Positions 10,464 through 20,531 of a stretch of 64,000 nt of DNA are shown one piece after another. This DNA is from Deinandra increscens subsp. villosa (lineage: Eukaryota > Streptophyta > Magnoliopsida > Asterales > Asteraceae): NCBI GenBank assembly GCA_039602395.1, contig JBCNJP010000025.1, forward strand, positions 42,758,922-42,822,921, written 5' to 3'. Within the stretch, counting starts at the first letter, position 1; each line of letters begins with the position of its first letter. Under the pieces are notes generated by a model that was not told the origin of the DNA, made no database searches, and saw only the letters and a program-made list of their open reading frames with translations. The position numbers and the translations under genes were made by a program.

Positions 10464-10963
10464 NNNNNNNNNNNNNNNNNNNNNNNNNNNNNNNNNNNNN
10501 NNNNNNNNNNNNNNNNNNNNNNNNNNNNNNNNNNNNNNNNNNNNNNNNNNNNNNNNNNNNNNNNNNNNNNNNNNNNNNNNNNNNNNNNNNNNNNNNNNNN
10601 NNNNNNNNNNNNNNNNNNNNNNNNNNNNNNNNNNNNNNNNNNNNNNNNNNNNNNNNNNNNNNNNNNNNNNNNNNNNNNNNNNNNNNNNNNNNNNNNNNNN
10701 NNNNNNNNNNNNNNNNNNNNNNNNNNNNNNNNNNNNNNNNNNNNNNNNNNNNNNNNNNNNNNNNNNNNNNNNNNNNNNNNNNNNNNNNNNNNNNNNNNNN
10801 NNNNNNNNNNNNNNNNNNNNNNNNNNNNNNNNNNNNNNNNNNNNNNNNNNNNNNNNNNNNNNNNNNNNNNNNNNNNNNNNNNNNNNNNNNNNNNNNNNNN
10901 NNNNNNNNNNNNNNNNNNNNNNNNNNNNNNNNNNNNNNNNNNNNNNNNNNNNNNNNNNNNNNN
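10464..10963. other. Assembly gap (500 N)
   Basis: 500 unresolved bases inside the LARD, flanked by poly-T-rich sequence on the left. The round size suggests a placeholder length. Open frames reported across it are artefacts. Confidence 0.98.
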
Positions 10964-11593
10964 AATTTTAACTATGATTACCAACGAACATCATCAGAGG
11001 CACGCACCACGGGATACTATCCTTAGTTTGTACATGAGTATTTTGCCCGCGAGATCCAGAACATCATCAGAGGTACTCTTTTGCGAGATGCTATCCCCAA
11101 AATCGTACATGAGTATTTTGCCCCTTCACTCTAAAATTATTAACCAATTTATTACCTAATATGCTCAATTATGGGAAGATGGGGCGCCACCGCATTGGTG
11201 TGCCAAGTTATTCTAAGGACATAAGAGTTTCTAACCTAAAGTGGTCTTTTTCCTCCTAATCATCAGTTTCAATATCCCCGTCACCCCTAAAATGGGAACC
11301 CACTAGCAGACCGATTTAATTACATATTTATACAACAATAAACATAATGGGCAGTTTAAGCTATTCCTAAGTCAGTTGGGCCTACCGACACATCACAGAT
11401 TAGTCATGTTTTCCATTCTCTCATTTTCTACCACTTTTCCCTTTTCTTTCTTTATTTTTATTTTTGAAAATCGATTTCCAATTTTTCTATCATTTTCCAT
11501 GATTTGCAAGTTATTTCAAAGACATTTTTCAAATTTTTTTAATTTTTTTGGATTTTTTTTAAACACACAAAAATAAACACGAAACGTGTTATT

Positions 11594-11631
11594 CCCCTCC
11601 CCACACTTGAGTGAAACATTGTCCTCAATGT
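11594..11631 (-). promoter_or_regulatory. Conserved hairpin plus purine tract of Athila/Tat-like element
   Basis: Minus strand reads ACATTGAGGACAATGT (stem ACATTG/CAATGT), then AAGTGTGGGGAGGGG. This combination is frequent in plant Athila/Tat elements. It lies about 1.6 kb before the 3' LTR and may be an internal polypurine site. Confidence 0.6.
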
Positions 11632-11750
11632 GTTAAAAAGAATAACAAAAATAAATAAGAAATAAAACAAAGAAATAAAAATAAATAAGAATAGGAAACG
11701 TACCGGATTCGAGCAACAAAAGAAAGCAAAAATATCTGGCCCCTGAGAGC

Positions 11751-11798
11751 GTCGCGTGTCGCGACACTCACCTCCACCTCCCTCGCGACACGCGAGGG
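11751..11798. other. Two CpG-rich hairpins that are also complementary to each other
   Basis: GTCGCG-TGT-CGCGAC (11751-11765) and CCCTCGCG-ACA-CGCGAGGG (11780-11798) each fold alone. Their cores TCGCGTGTCGCGA and TCGCGACACGCGA are exact reverse complements, so a longer alternative stem is possible. The CpG density stands out in AT-rich surroundings. Confidence 0.65.
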
Positions 11799-12057
11799 AG
11801 AGAATTCACCGAAAATTTGATCTTTGTTTTTTTTATATATTGCCAGCACAAGTTCCAAAATATTTATATATTTGACGTACCTGGAACCCCGTCCTTGCTC
11901 AATTTCACTACCCAAAACCGATCAAATTCCTGAAAAACACAAAAAACACAACCACACAAAACAAAAAAATATAACAAATAAAAATAAAACCTACCACTGG
12001 GTTGCCTCCCAGAAAGCGCTAAATTTACGGTCTTCAGCCAGACCATGCCTCCTTTGC

Positions 12058-13308
12058 TCACGGTGGCTTCATTCCACATTTACCAATTGCATTACTGACG
12101 AACGCTTGGTATTTCACTCGTCTCTTCAGTTTTTTCAATCCATTCTTACCAATCACATTACCGATCCATGCTCGGTAGTTCACATTTCTCTTTGATTTTT
12201 TCTTTAGATTCGACCTGTGAAAGATATTAAATTGAAAATGAAATGCAAATTTATCATGGATCGAACACTTACCTTTAGAATTGCCCACGTGTGCCCGATA
12301 ATTGACATGTCGCACTAAAACTTGCAATTTCACACGTGGCACATCCAGATCATCATTGCGGAGTTTTTTCGTTACTGCTTGCCCAACATCTTCCTCCACC
12401 ACCTTCCTCTTTTTCAGCGGCTTTTCTTCAGTCATCTGCACAATAAATAAAGAAGAAGGGTTAAAAGTACCTGTCGGGATCTCAACCTCCTGCTCATATA
12501 CTACATCTTCAACCACGTTCGCACAACCAACTAGTTCCGCATCACTCACAACCACTAATTCTGCTTCCTCAACAACCTCAACCTCTGAAAGCACATATTC
12601 TCGCTCAACCTCCTCAATCACCACATCAGTCGCCTCCCAAACTTCTTCTTCTTTGGGTGGTTGTTCCCATGATTCGATTTCTTGATTAGCCATGACTTCC
12701 GCCAGTTGTGCCACTTGCTTTGATAATGTCTCGTGCCTCTCTTCTTGGATATCAAATTTTTTCTTCATTCTCTTTAGGGCCTCCAGAATTTCACTAAGTT
12801 GAGCACTAACTTCTTCCCTTTGATCGTGCTGTTGGTCTACATAATCACATGAAGATTCTTGGTAGTCACCCTGATAGTAACCTTGGCTAGACATGTTTAC
12901 TTCATACCCACCATCATAGTACTCTTGTTGCTCATATTGGGGATATACTTGGTCAAAATCATCAAATTCCTGTTGAGCCTCATATGCCGGTTGAGAGTAA
13001 CTATTCCCATATCTATCCTCATATCCTGCAAATGATGTAAAGTTAGAATTATAATCATTATTAGAATAAACATCATAATTTAAATAATTAGAATTCCTGG
13101 ATTGGGAATATCCCTGATTGTACGACTGAGATCCCTGATATTGATGATATGATTGTGGATCGTCATACTCCTCCTCATCTTCCGAGTCCTCGACAATCCT
13201 GATCCCGTAAGGCAGTGTCGGGCAAAATTTGATTCTGTGATAAAAACTCCCGCAGTTGTAACACTTTTCTTCCTTCACCATGATTATATTCAAAGCACCT
13301 GCAAACAA
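12058..13308 (-). CDS. Gag-like protein of the LARD (CCHC knuckle, Tyr/Gln-rich, coiled coil)
   Basis: A 416-codon open frame begins about 240 nt after the primer site. A CCHC knuckle (CYNCGSFYHRIKFC) lies at residues about 16-29. Next come an acidic stretch, a Tyr/Gln/Ser/Asn-rich low-complexity region (about 50-165) and a coiled coil (about 170-215, LSKQVAQLAEVMANQE) reminiscent of the C-terminal part of Athila-type gag. A Glu/Val-rich region follows. The C-terminus has three degenerate copies of a motif of the form R-x-V-x-Y-x-A-x-V/I-x-N-x-x-G-K. It lacks the usual N-terminal capsid domain and is not followed by protease or pol. The second Met (residue 10) is an equally plausible start. 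It may act in trans or simply be a decaying remnant, although the frame is fully open. Confidence 0.6.
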   Translation of the reverse strand: MFAGALNIIMVKEEKCYNCGSFYHRIKFCPTLPYGIRIVEDSEDEEEYDDPQSYHQYQGSQSYNQGYSQSRNSNYLNYDVYSNNDYNSNFTSFAGYEDRYGNSYSQPAYEAQQEFDDFDQVYPQYEQQEYYDGGYEVNMSSQGYYQGDYQESSCDYVDQQHDQREEVSAQLSEILEALKRMKKKFDIQEERHETLSKQVAQLAEVMANQEIESWEQPPKEEEVWEATDVVIEEVEREYVLSEVEVVEEAELVVVSDAELVGCANVVEDVVYEQEVEIPTGTFNPSSLFIVQMTEEKPLKKRKVVEEDVGQAVTKKLRNDDLDVPRVKLQVLVRHVNYRAHVGNSKGKCSIHDKFAFHFQFNIFHRSNLKKKSKRNVNYRAWIGNVIGKNGLKKLKRRVKYQAFVSNAIGKCGMKPP

Positions 13309-13546
13309 TCAAAAACAACAAAACCAACTGCGTAGCACTGATCTAAACAATAAAATAACGCAATGGAATCGAAACTGGCAATTCAGAAAGAATTATGAAC
13401 TTTTTTTTTTCAGTACTAACAAAACCAAGAAAGATTAAAATTGCAAAAAATAAAAATAAAATAAATCTTTTTTTTTGGATTTTTTTTTAGAAAAACAAAC
13501 AAACAAGAAATAAATAAAAACTAAAATCACTAACAAGCGCACGTAC

Positions 13547-13564
13547 TCCCCGGCAACGGCGCCA
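13547..13564 (-). promoter_or_regulatory. LARD primer binding site (tRNA-Asp)
   Basis: Read on the minus strand: TGGCGCCGTTGCCGGGGA, three bases after the 5' LTR. This is the complement of the 3' end of plant tRNA-Asp(GUC) as I recall it, a primer used by many Athila/Tat Gypsy elements. Confidence 0.8.
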
Positions 13565-13567
13565 ATT

Positions 13568-14878
13568 TGATAACGGATATCGAGACCTTTACAAATAATC
13601 CTAACTACCTATAGACAGGGTAAGTCGGGTATCAATCCAGGGGAGTTGGTGGTTATTAGTGATTCTAATGACTTAATCTAAATTACCGTCACTAACTTAG
13701 ACTAATTAAACTAAACCTAAATGACTGAAATTGTAAAGATGCCTCTTGGCTGTTAAGCTGAATGGGTTGATTTTAAACTAACAAATTATCTTATTATGAT
13801 GACAAAGGTAACCACTTTAGGATTCAGGTTGTTAGGTAACTAGTTTATCACTTCGGGTTTCTATTCTGGAAATTACATAGACATAACCGTATTCAGTTTG
13901 ATTAACCTAATTACTAGTTACCACGTACTTGCTTAAGATAGTCCTAGAGCTATGCTTAGAAAGGTAGTCCGGGAGCGAGGGGCGCATACGATAATAACAA
14001 GCAACCAATTAAAACAAACAAACACTAAGATCAATCGAGTGTCACAATCTCAAATCTTACCCATAACATAAAAACCCTAGTTCAAAACAACCCTCACTAA
14101 CCCTTCACCCAAAGTAGTCACGAAGGGTTTAGCCAACAATCATAATAAACAATATAAATGCTGTCACCATCAAATTGTTCATCACGACAAATCAACTAAA
14201 ATAATTGTTCTACAAATAAAATAAAGAAAAGAAAAGAACCAAGTTTCCTGTTGTTGGCTTCCACACATGCACAACAAAATAATTATGATTCTGCGATGAT
14301 CTTCTTGTTCTCTTAATCTCTTGTCTTTTTCTCTTAATCTCTTGTGCGTCTGACTAGTAGCCAAAGGGCTACGCCCTTTTTTCCTGCCGTCCCAGCCCTT
14401 GCGAACTCTCCCCTTTGTAAAAAAACCTGATTTCCTTTTAACTCATTGTTTTTAATTGGACCGTTCATAGCCCATACGCCTGTGGTTCCTTGCTACCCAT
14501 CAACTTAAATATTTAATAAAAAGTCCACAAGCCCACGTGATGTTATGCCCATATAATTATTTTCCTTTGGCTCAAATGTCTCCAACTTAAATTACACGTG
14601 AACTTTATTCTGCATGGATAAATTAGAACAAATTAATAATTAGAACAAATTAACAAAGCACTAGTTCAATTTGGTTGTTAACCTGTGTGTAAATAATTAA
14701 CTAAAATCCGTATGCATACTCAAGACTTCTCAAGTTTAGGTTAAACACATCATTTAGCTTATTTATCTTCTCAACACATTAGTCACAATAACCAATCAAA
14801 AAAGTATATTTATATACAATTTGGTTTGTATAGGGAGTGATTAATATAATATAAAATGGACATTTAAGCGGTTTATCA
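13568..14878 (-). repeat. LARD 5' LTR
   Basis: 1311 bp, same ends as the left copy. It differs by scattered substitutions and a 21-bp local duplication of a CTCTTAATCTCTTG-type motif near 14322. Confidence 0.85.
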
Positions 14879-14883
14879 ATTGT

Positions 14884-16908
14884 ACTCATACGTTTGCAAC
14901 TTTATGATTTCAGATTCAGCTAAAACTTCTTCGGTAACATTCTCCGATTTCTTTTTTAATATTTCCACATCCTTTGTTAAAACTTCATTCTTATCTCGAA
15001 GAAGAACATTTGAATCTCGAAGTGTAGAGAATTTTTCTTGAAGTTTCTCAATTGTGTCAACAGATTCAACAACAAGTGCATTTGCTTGTTCGTACTTCTG
15101 TTGAACTGGATAACTCTTTTCGAATAATGCTTCAAAATTTTCAGCAACTTCTTTAGCTTTAGCTTTTGCCTTTTCATACTCTTTAACCAATCCATTCTTC
15201 TCTGTCACCACATCTTCATGCACATGAACCAATTCATAATATTTCTTCTGAAAATCTTCCAACTCTTGCTTTAGCACCATAATCTCTTCAGTTAATAAAT
15301 GAGAATCTCTCTCCAGACTTGCATTGTTTTTGTGTAAGCTCACAGATTCAAGACATTTAAATTCTTCGGCCTTTGAACTATTATCCACCTTTGTTTGAAC
15401 CTCTTCAACCAATGATACTCTAGAACTTGAATCAGAATCAGTTAGAAGACTATCATCTGAATGATGAGCTATTAAAGCAACTTTAATAGGAGCATGTGGC
15501 ATTTTTGTGATTTCAGAATCTGTATTCCAAGCAAATTCATTTGGATGCCAAAATATTTTTGTCATTTTATCATCAACAGCACCAGATTCTCATTGATTTT
15601 GATTTGGTGAATGTATAACCAAATGAGCATGTTGACCAGACTTCAATTTGTTATCAGTTGAACTTTGACATTCTCGAGCAAAATGTCCATATATGGAACA
15701 TTTGCAACACTTAACCTTCGATTTGTCCAACCCGATCTTTCCATCTTGATTCAAGCTCTTCTTTCTAGTTCTGCTGAAGAATTTCTTCGTTCTTCAAACT
15801 AGCATAGCAGATTGTCAATTCAAGTCCATTTCTTCCAAATGATCATAATCTATCTGATCATAATCATCATTTTTCAATTCTGCGTTACTTACTGAACCAG
15901 TAATAACCCCAAAATATAAAGATACTAATGCAGACATTAAAGCCATATAATCATCAGTTGTTTGAACAGATAAAGCATTTTGAGTTGATGAACTAGGAAT
16001 TGAAACAGTGCAACCAAAAGAATAACTAGAATTTTCAGATTTACCGGCAATGAATGCGGTAGGAGGTGCTGAACTAACAATATTTGACTTCACAACATTC
16101 ATGGTTGAATCATATTCACCATGATACACTGCATGATTTTGGATTTGTGTAGGAAGTGACTTATTCACCGTTAACTCCATATCCCTTTCTTGTATTCTTT
16201 GAATCAGATCATTAAAAGATAAACCCGAATATTCTTTATCATGGGTAATCATCATCATATAATTTTCCCATTTCTCGGGTAACGCCTCCAAAATCTTTTC
16301 CTTCAAATCAGCCTCTTCTTATTTAAGACTTACCAAACGCATCTCACTCATTAAATGTGCAAATCTTGCAATCAGATTTGGAATTGATTCATTTTGATAA
16401 TGCTTGAAACTATCGAATTCCTTTTTCAAGACCTTTTGTCGACTCCTCTTGTATTGGTCATTACCCTCACATCTCTTTTCCAAGCTTCGCATAAACTTTT
16501 CGATGTATAGTTAGCAGAAAATTAATGTAGCAATTCTTTGGGCAATGCCATTGTCAAAGTGCCATACGCCTTCTTCTCAGATTGATATGCTTTCTTTTGT
16601 ACAAAAGTAAGTTCTCTTTGCAGAATCGGCTCTCCAGACTCATCTTTAAGATATATGTATTGTTCATTAAACGCTAACCAAATATCAACATCATTTGTAT
16701 CAACGTAAGCTTCAAATCGTTTAATCCAACTATGATAATCTTCCAATTTTGACAATTTGGGAACTTTCTGACTTGTTCCAATTTCATTATCATAGTTCAT
16801 AATTGTTTGCATCGTAGCTTGCATCGAATTCTGAATTGCAGAAATGCTTGAAAATCTGACATTTTTAACAATCTGGTTACTGTTCACCCAAACTGAATCC
16901 GAACACAA
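14884..16908 (-). pseudogene. Copia-2 gag pseudogene, 5' part (UBN2 domain, first CCHC knuckle, coiled coil)
   Basis: Translation begins at a Met at 16908. Residues about 45-90 show the N-terminal gag pattern (YHSWIKRFEAYVDTNDVDIW). A stop at about 16522 replaces a Gln codon present in Copia-1, and the UBN2 core downstream is frame-broken. The open stretch 16306-15815 resumes with MKEKILEALPEKWENY and contains about 30 residues that Copia-1 has lost. The first knuckle CCKCSIYGHFAREC is intact near 15710-15670. A coiled coil rich in Glu and Lys follows at 15350-14884. At the place where Copia-1 has its intron-like segment this copy is uninterrupted. It is cut by the LARD at 14883. Confidence 0.8.
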
Positions 16909-17403
16909 AACTGCTTTCCTGAACTAAGCCGAACCGGAGACGAACTGAAGATTCGAACCAAACCAAAATGAACTCAGCTGAACCTTGACTTCGGATAGAC
17001 GAACTGAAATCGAACTAGAAAGTAGCCAAACTCGAGTCGAACTGGGAGCGAACTCTCAACCGAAACACACCCGAACCAACACTTAGTTTGAAAAAGTACC
17101 CGAACTGAAACCAAACTGTGAGTTCGGAGCTGTTACAATCTCGAAAACTCAGATCTCACCCGAACTCAAAACGAACTGAACCATTCTGGACTCAATTTTC
17201 ACAATTTTAGTGTTTTCTAATGAGATTTTCAACAGTGACTCAGGTAAACTCAGTAGAAATGACTTAAGAGAAGATATTTCATAATAACTACACTCGAGGT
17301 GATCAAACGAACAAAAAAAAACGAGTAGAATTTTCAAAAACTCCAAGTTTTTGACTTAAAAATCCGAAAAACATAGATTTCTGACCAGTAGAATGAACCG
17401 AAT
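16909..17403 (-). other. Copia-2 leader rich in GAAC/GTTC motifs
   Basis: The untranslated leader between primer site and gag. About twenty CGAAC or CGAACT-type words crowd 16890-17180. I see no coding sequence. Confidence 0.65.
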
Positions 17404-17415
17404 GCTCTGATACCA
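17404..17415 (-). promoter_or_regulatory. Copia-2 primer binding site (initiator tRNA-Met)
   Basis: Minus strand TGGTATCAGAGC, two bases inside the 5' LTR end: the classic complement to plant initiator tRNA-Met. Confidence 0.85.
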
Positions 17416-17417
17416 CT

Positions 17418-17755
17418 TGAAATTGCGTGAGCGATGGATCATCTACTTGGTCGTTTCGAAATCAATGTAAACGAGAACACGAAAAGTAAATACAATGAGA
17501 CTTGTATTAAACCACAGAGAGATTACACACTCAGATCACATAGTAGATTAGACAAGAAGTTATAAACTCTATACAAGATAAGCTATTTATAGTTGAACAT
17601 TAAAGCACAAACACACGATCAGCCGAACTGCCAGTTCGAACAAGTTCGTGTGCATCCGAACTGGCAGTTCGTCTTCAGTTCAGATCAGCACAATCATGTG
17701 TCTCTTTGTCTTGTTCTTGATACTTCACATGACGAACAAGAACTATGTACCAACA
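17418..17755 (-). repeat. Copia-2 5' LTR
   Basis: 338 bp; on the minus strand it starts TGTTGGTACATAG and ends CGCAATTTCA. It contains two palindromes, CGAACT-GCC-AGTTCG (17624-17638) and CGAACT-GGC-AGTTCG (17657-17671), that are reverse complements of each other. A TATAAATAG box lies between them and the LTR end on the minus strand. Confidence 0.85.
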
Positions 17756-17864
17756 AAAAAGTACGATCCGGCTCGTCCGATGCTGACTCCAGGGGTCTCT
17801 TCCCCATCACTCCAGCTGATGCTCCAACGTCAGATGGAATTGTCGACATGCCTGGAATATACAT
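17756..17864 (-). pseudogene. Start of Tekay-A gag, cut off by Copia-2
   Basis: An open frame starts at a Met codon (17864-17862) and reads for 36 codons, beginning MYIPGMSTIPSDVG, before running into the Copia-2 LTR. Its position, about 270 nt after the primer site, fits the gag start of a chromovirus, where the protein begins with a disordered stretch before the capsid region. No domain can be seen in so short a piece, so the assignment rests on position alone. A later internal Met is also possible as the start. Confidence 0.5.
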
Positions 17865-18130
17865 CCCGTGTATATTATAGTGAGTAGCTACTTTTTGAAT
17901 AACTAACAGTTAAATAAAACAAGCACTACATGAAGGTAGATGTGATGATATGATAGGAATAGAGATAAATAACAGTACCACAGATAGTTAATATAGTATA
18001 TACGTATGTATACTCATATGCATATAATAGTGAGATGGGTAGACTGCGTATATGTGCGTCTAAGTGTGTGTCTAACTGACTCTAGCCATAGTGGGATCTA
18101 ATGCAATCCTACGTTCGCTATTACCGAGGA
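17865..18130 (-). other. Tekay-A leader
   Basis: Non-coding leader between primer site and gag, AT-rich with TATATACG-like repeats. The block just before the primer site (GTTCGCTATTACC-type) recurs before the Tekay-C and Tekay-D primer sites, showing that the three are sister families. Confidence 0.6.
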
Positions 18131-18142
18131 GCTCTGATACCA
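18131..18142 (-). promoter_or_regulatory. Tekay-A primer binding site
   Basis: Minus strand TGGTATCAGAGC (initiator tRNA-Met) three bases from the LTR end. Confidence 0.8.
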
Positions 18143-18145
18143 ATC

Positions 18146-18807
18146 TTTCACACCCCCGAAAACCATTCGCGTAATACCTGCGAACGGAGGCGTGATGCCA
18201 GACGAGGATCTGAGTCGTCTGACACTTCGAACATTCTATATGCTCGACTCAACGTTTTAAATCCAAGTTTGGATACCAAAGTATCAAAAGATTAATCAGA
18301 GTTATAAAAGTCTTAGAGTTTTAGCGGAAGCATTTCAGCAAAGCTTTAACAAGTCTAATGCGGAAGCGACAACCATAGGAAAACAGTTTAATAAGTGTCG
18401 TTTCGCCCAAGGCAACAAAAGTTATTATTACAAATACAACCCATGCAAGATAACCATATTAATGATCCTAATGTGATCCTTAGCTGCCCCTAAGGACCAA
18501 AGAAGAACATACTAAAAAGTGTCAACGCTAGGTTGGTGAGTTCATAAGTTTAAGCAAATAAATAACATTTATCAAAACAGTTCGTTAACCAGTTACCCTC
18601 AACGAGGCATAACCCAAGCAGGGACTCCAACCTGAAAAAAAGCTGATATTTATACTCGTGGGTAGCTAACCCGTAAGATTTTTATAACACCATGGTGTTC
18701 GTGACATCATTACTGACAGCTACTTTGCCTTCCAATCATACTGTTTGCGAGTAATGGCAGAGTTAGAGACAATATAGTACCTACCCCGCCCCCGGCGGTT
18801 GAGTAGG
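18146..18807 (-). repeat. Tekay-A 5' LTR, portion left of Copia-3
   Basis: Starts TTTCACACCCCCG and contains the AATGCGGAAGCG and GGTTGGTGAGTTCA motifs shared with Tekay-D. Ends at GTAGG (18803-18807), the Copia-3 target site. Small open frames inside are chance. Confidence 0.75.
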
Positions 18808-19211
18808 TGAAAAAGCATGTAACGGATCGATTCTATGGTAGATAATATCGAGACGGAAGCGTTGTCATATATTGTGTTGAATGATTAAAAAAACCGAAGG
18901 AGTATACAACGATTAAGGTCCGGGGGAGGTTGGACAGAACCTCCCCTCTCAACACATTGATCTGGACAGACTATGGACGAAAACTTACAAAGAATTACAA
19001 CGACGAAAAATTTATACATGTGTAATTCTGTCCGAACTGGGATCCATCCGAACCCTATCCGAACCTTATCCGAACTTCAGTTTCGGATCACCTTCGGATA
19101 AACCCGAACATCAAGTTCGGCTGGGGTTCGGATCCCAGTTCATGTCCTAGTCAACTCAGTCTGTTTTGACAATTCAAACAGTAACATCCACATAAGGTTC
19201 ATGTATCAACA
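18808..19211 (-). repeat. Copia-3 3' LTR
   Basis: 404 bp, TGAAAAAGC to ATCAACA on the plus strand. Inverted arms GAACTGGGATCC and GGATCCCAGTTC enclose several CCGAAC words. The adjacent minus-strand tract CAAAGGGGGAATT (19212-19224) is the polypurine tract. Confidence 0.85.
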
Positions 19212-20526
19212 AATTCCCCCTTTGACGTTACTGTCTAATCCAGACTTTGATCTTCTAGCAATCTTCAGTCAGCTTGCTGCAGACACCTCTATCTTTAGCA
19301 AACTCCCCTTGACTGAAACTTCAGGTATGTAGGAAACAGTCCACCATTCTATACAATCTCCACAACCAATAAATTTCCCCCTCAGATAGAGCACATCCAT
19401 CCATTCTGGAACAGGCATATGATAAAGGTTCACTTCATCAGTTGTATCCGAAAATTGTAAAGACACCCGAACATCACTGGTATTGACAACACTTCCTTAA
19501 TCTTTACCAAATTGTAATATATTCTAATATTTATGAAAACAAATACGATTAGCATATTCAATCATGGAAATTCCCCCTCAGCATGAATCCATCCCAATAT
19601 ATTGCTCCGGTAAACGCATATCTCGTTGCAAACTGGAACTTGACCAAGTCTTCACAACTCAAGAAAGTATTAGGCATATGACAGAGAGTTCCAAACCATA
19701 ACTGAAAACTTTGACATATCAGTTTGCACGAACATCAGAATACACCACATTTTCATGAAGATAAAAAATTACCATCATCCCTGAACTGATTGCTTTTGAA
19801 TATTCACTTTTTCGATTATGAAACTTTGAAAGTTTTTAGGGTCCCCAATTTCCCCCTAAATAAGTGACATATTCAAATCTTCAATTTCTTATGATTCCAA
19901 CCCGCATGTTTTTACTGGAATGATAAACTCAAGTGGCCCGCAACGGAATCTTTAATCTCATTTAATCTTCAGTTTGTGTAGAAAGATAATCTCCAACAAA
20001 CGTTCCCAAGTCATCATAACCAGGCCATCATCAGAAACACGCATTCTTGAATCTTTGTCCATCATCAAGAACAATGACTACCCACAAACTCATTTCTTGA
20101 AATTCGATCACTAACTAGTAACAAGTATCGAAATCTAGAAATTCTTCAAACATAACACCCCACAGCTACCAAATGAAGGGTAAACACGATAACTGATCCG
20201 CTTCTTTGAAATTCCCACCTAACGGGGGTTCGGGGGCAGCGCCTCTGAGAAGCGGGTCCAAGGGGCAGAGCCCCTGGCTGGGGCCGTGCTCGTCCGAACT
20301 TGGTTTGACCGAACTCGAACCGAACTGTATCCGAACCTCATCTGCCCCTGACGGGGTCCAAGGGGCAGAGCCCCTGGCTGGGGCCGTGGTCGTCCGAACT
20401 TGGTTTGACCGAACTCGAACCGAACTGTATCCGAACCTCATCAGAACCTAATCCGAACCTGACCTTTGGATGTCCGAACCTGTCCGAACTCTATCCGAAC
20501 TCTATCCGAACTCAAGGTTCGGGGTG
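19212..20526 (-). other. Copia-3 3' region
   Basis: About 1.3 kb between the LTR and the Tekay-C target site. It has several CCCCC tracts on the plus strand (polypurine-like on the minus strand) near 19316, 19377, 19570 and 19850. A 65-codon minus-strand frame at 19466-19269 occupies the place where Copia-5 carries its accessory ORF, but I see no convincing protein similarity. The right end holds a tandem duplication. Confidence 0.6.
20254..20442. repeat. 100-bp tandem duplication in the Copia-3 3' region
   Basis: Two copies with a 100-bp period (starts 20254 and 20354), each GGGTCCAAGGGGCAGAGCC then a run of CCGAAC/GAACTCG words. GC-rich against its surroundings; further CCGAAC words follow to 20520. 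Confidence 0.8.
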
Positions 20527-20531
20527 GTTAC

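Larger units (their letters stand above)
9949..12057 (-). other. LARD interior without genes (contains assembly gap)
   Basis: The interior between the 3' LTR and the gag-like frame. It holds the polypurine side of the element (minus-strand AAGTGTGGGGATG at 9949-9961), the gap, T-rich and A-rich tracts, and two conserved non-coding signals annotated separately. Near 11999-12015 is the GGTTGCCTCCCAGAAAGCGC motif that is common in Athila-type elements. No pol domain is visible. Confidence 0.65.
8659..14878 (-). mobile_element. Gypsy LARD (gag-only, Athila/Tat-like) inserted in Copia-2
   Basis: Two nearly identical LTRs (8659-9948 and 13568-14878) are flanked by the perfect target duplication ATTGT (8654-8658 and 14879-14883). 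The primer site next to the right LTR complements tRNA-Asp, so the element is on the minus strand. It is 6220 bp with one 416-codon gag-like frame and no pol, which is the LARD pattern. I count about 18 LTR substitutions by eye in about 1290 bp, plus a 21-bp insertion in the right LTR near 14322, so insertion is fairly recent. A 500-base gap hides part of the interior. Confidence 0.85.
4932..17755 (-). mobile_element. Copia-2: gag-only Sirevirus-like Copia, with nested insertions
   Basis: It is read right to left: 5' LTR 17755-17418, initiator tRNA-Met-type primer site 17415-17404, leader, gag, 3' non-coding region with hairpins, polypurine tract, then only the first 47 bp of its 3' LTR (4978-4932). 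Copia-1 starts there, in opposite orientation. A solo LTR (6130-7052) and a Gypsy LARD (8659-14878) interrupt it. Without these it would be about 5.7 kb. As in Copia-1, no pol is found between the second knuckle and the 3' region. Confidence 0.85.

Noticed and set aside
10351..11159. Long frames across 10464-10963
   Set aside because: They consist mostly of undetermined bases from the assembly gap. Likewise frames across 63333-63832.
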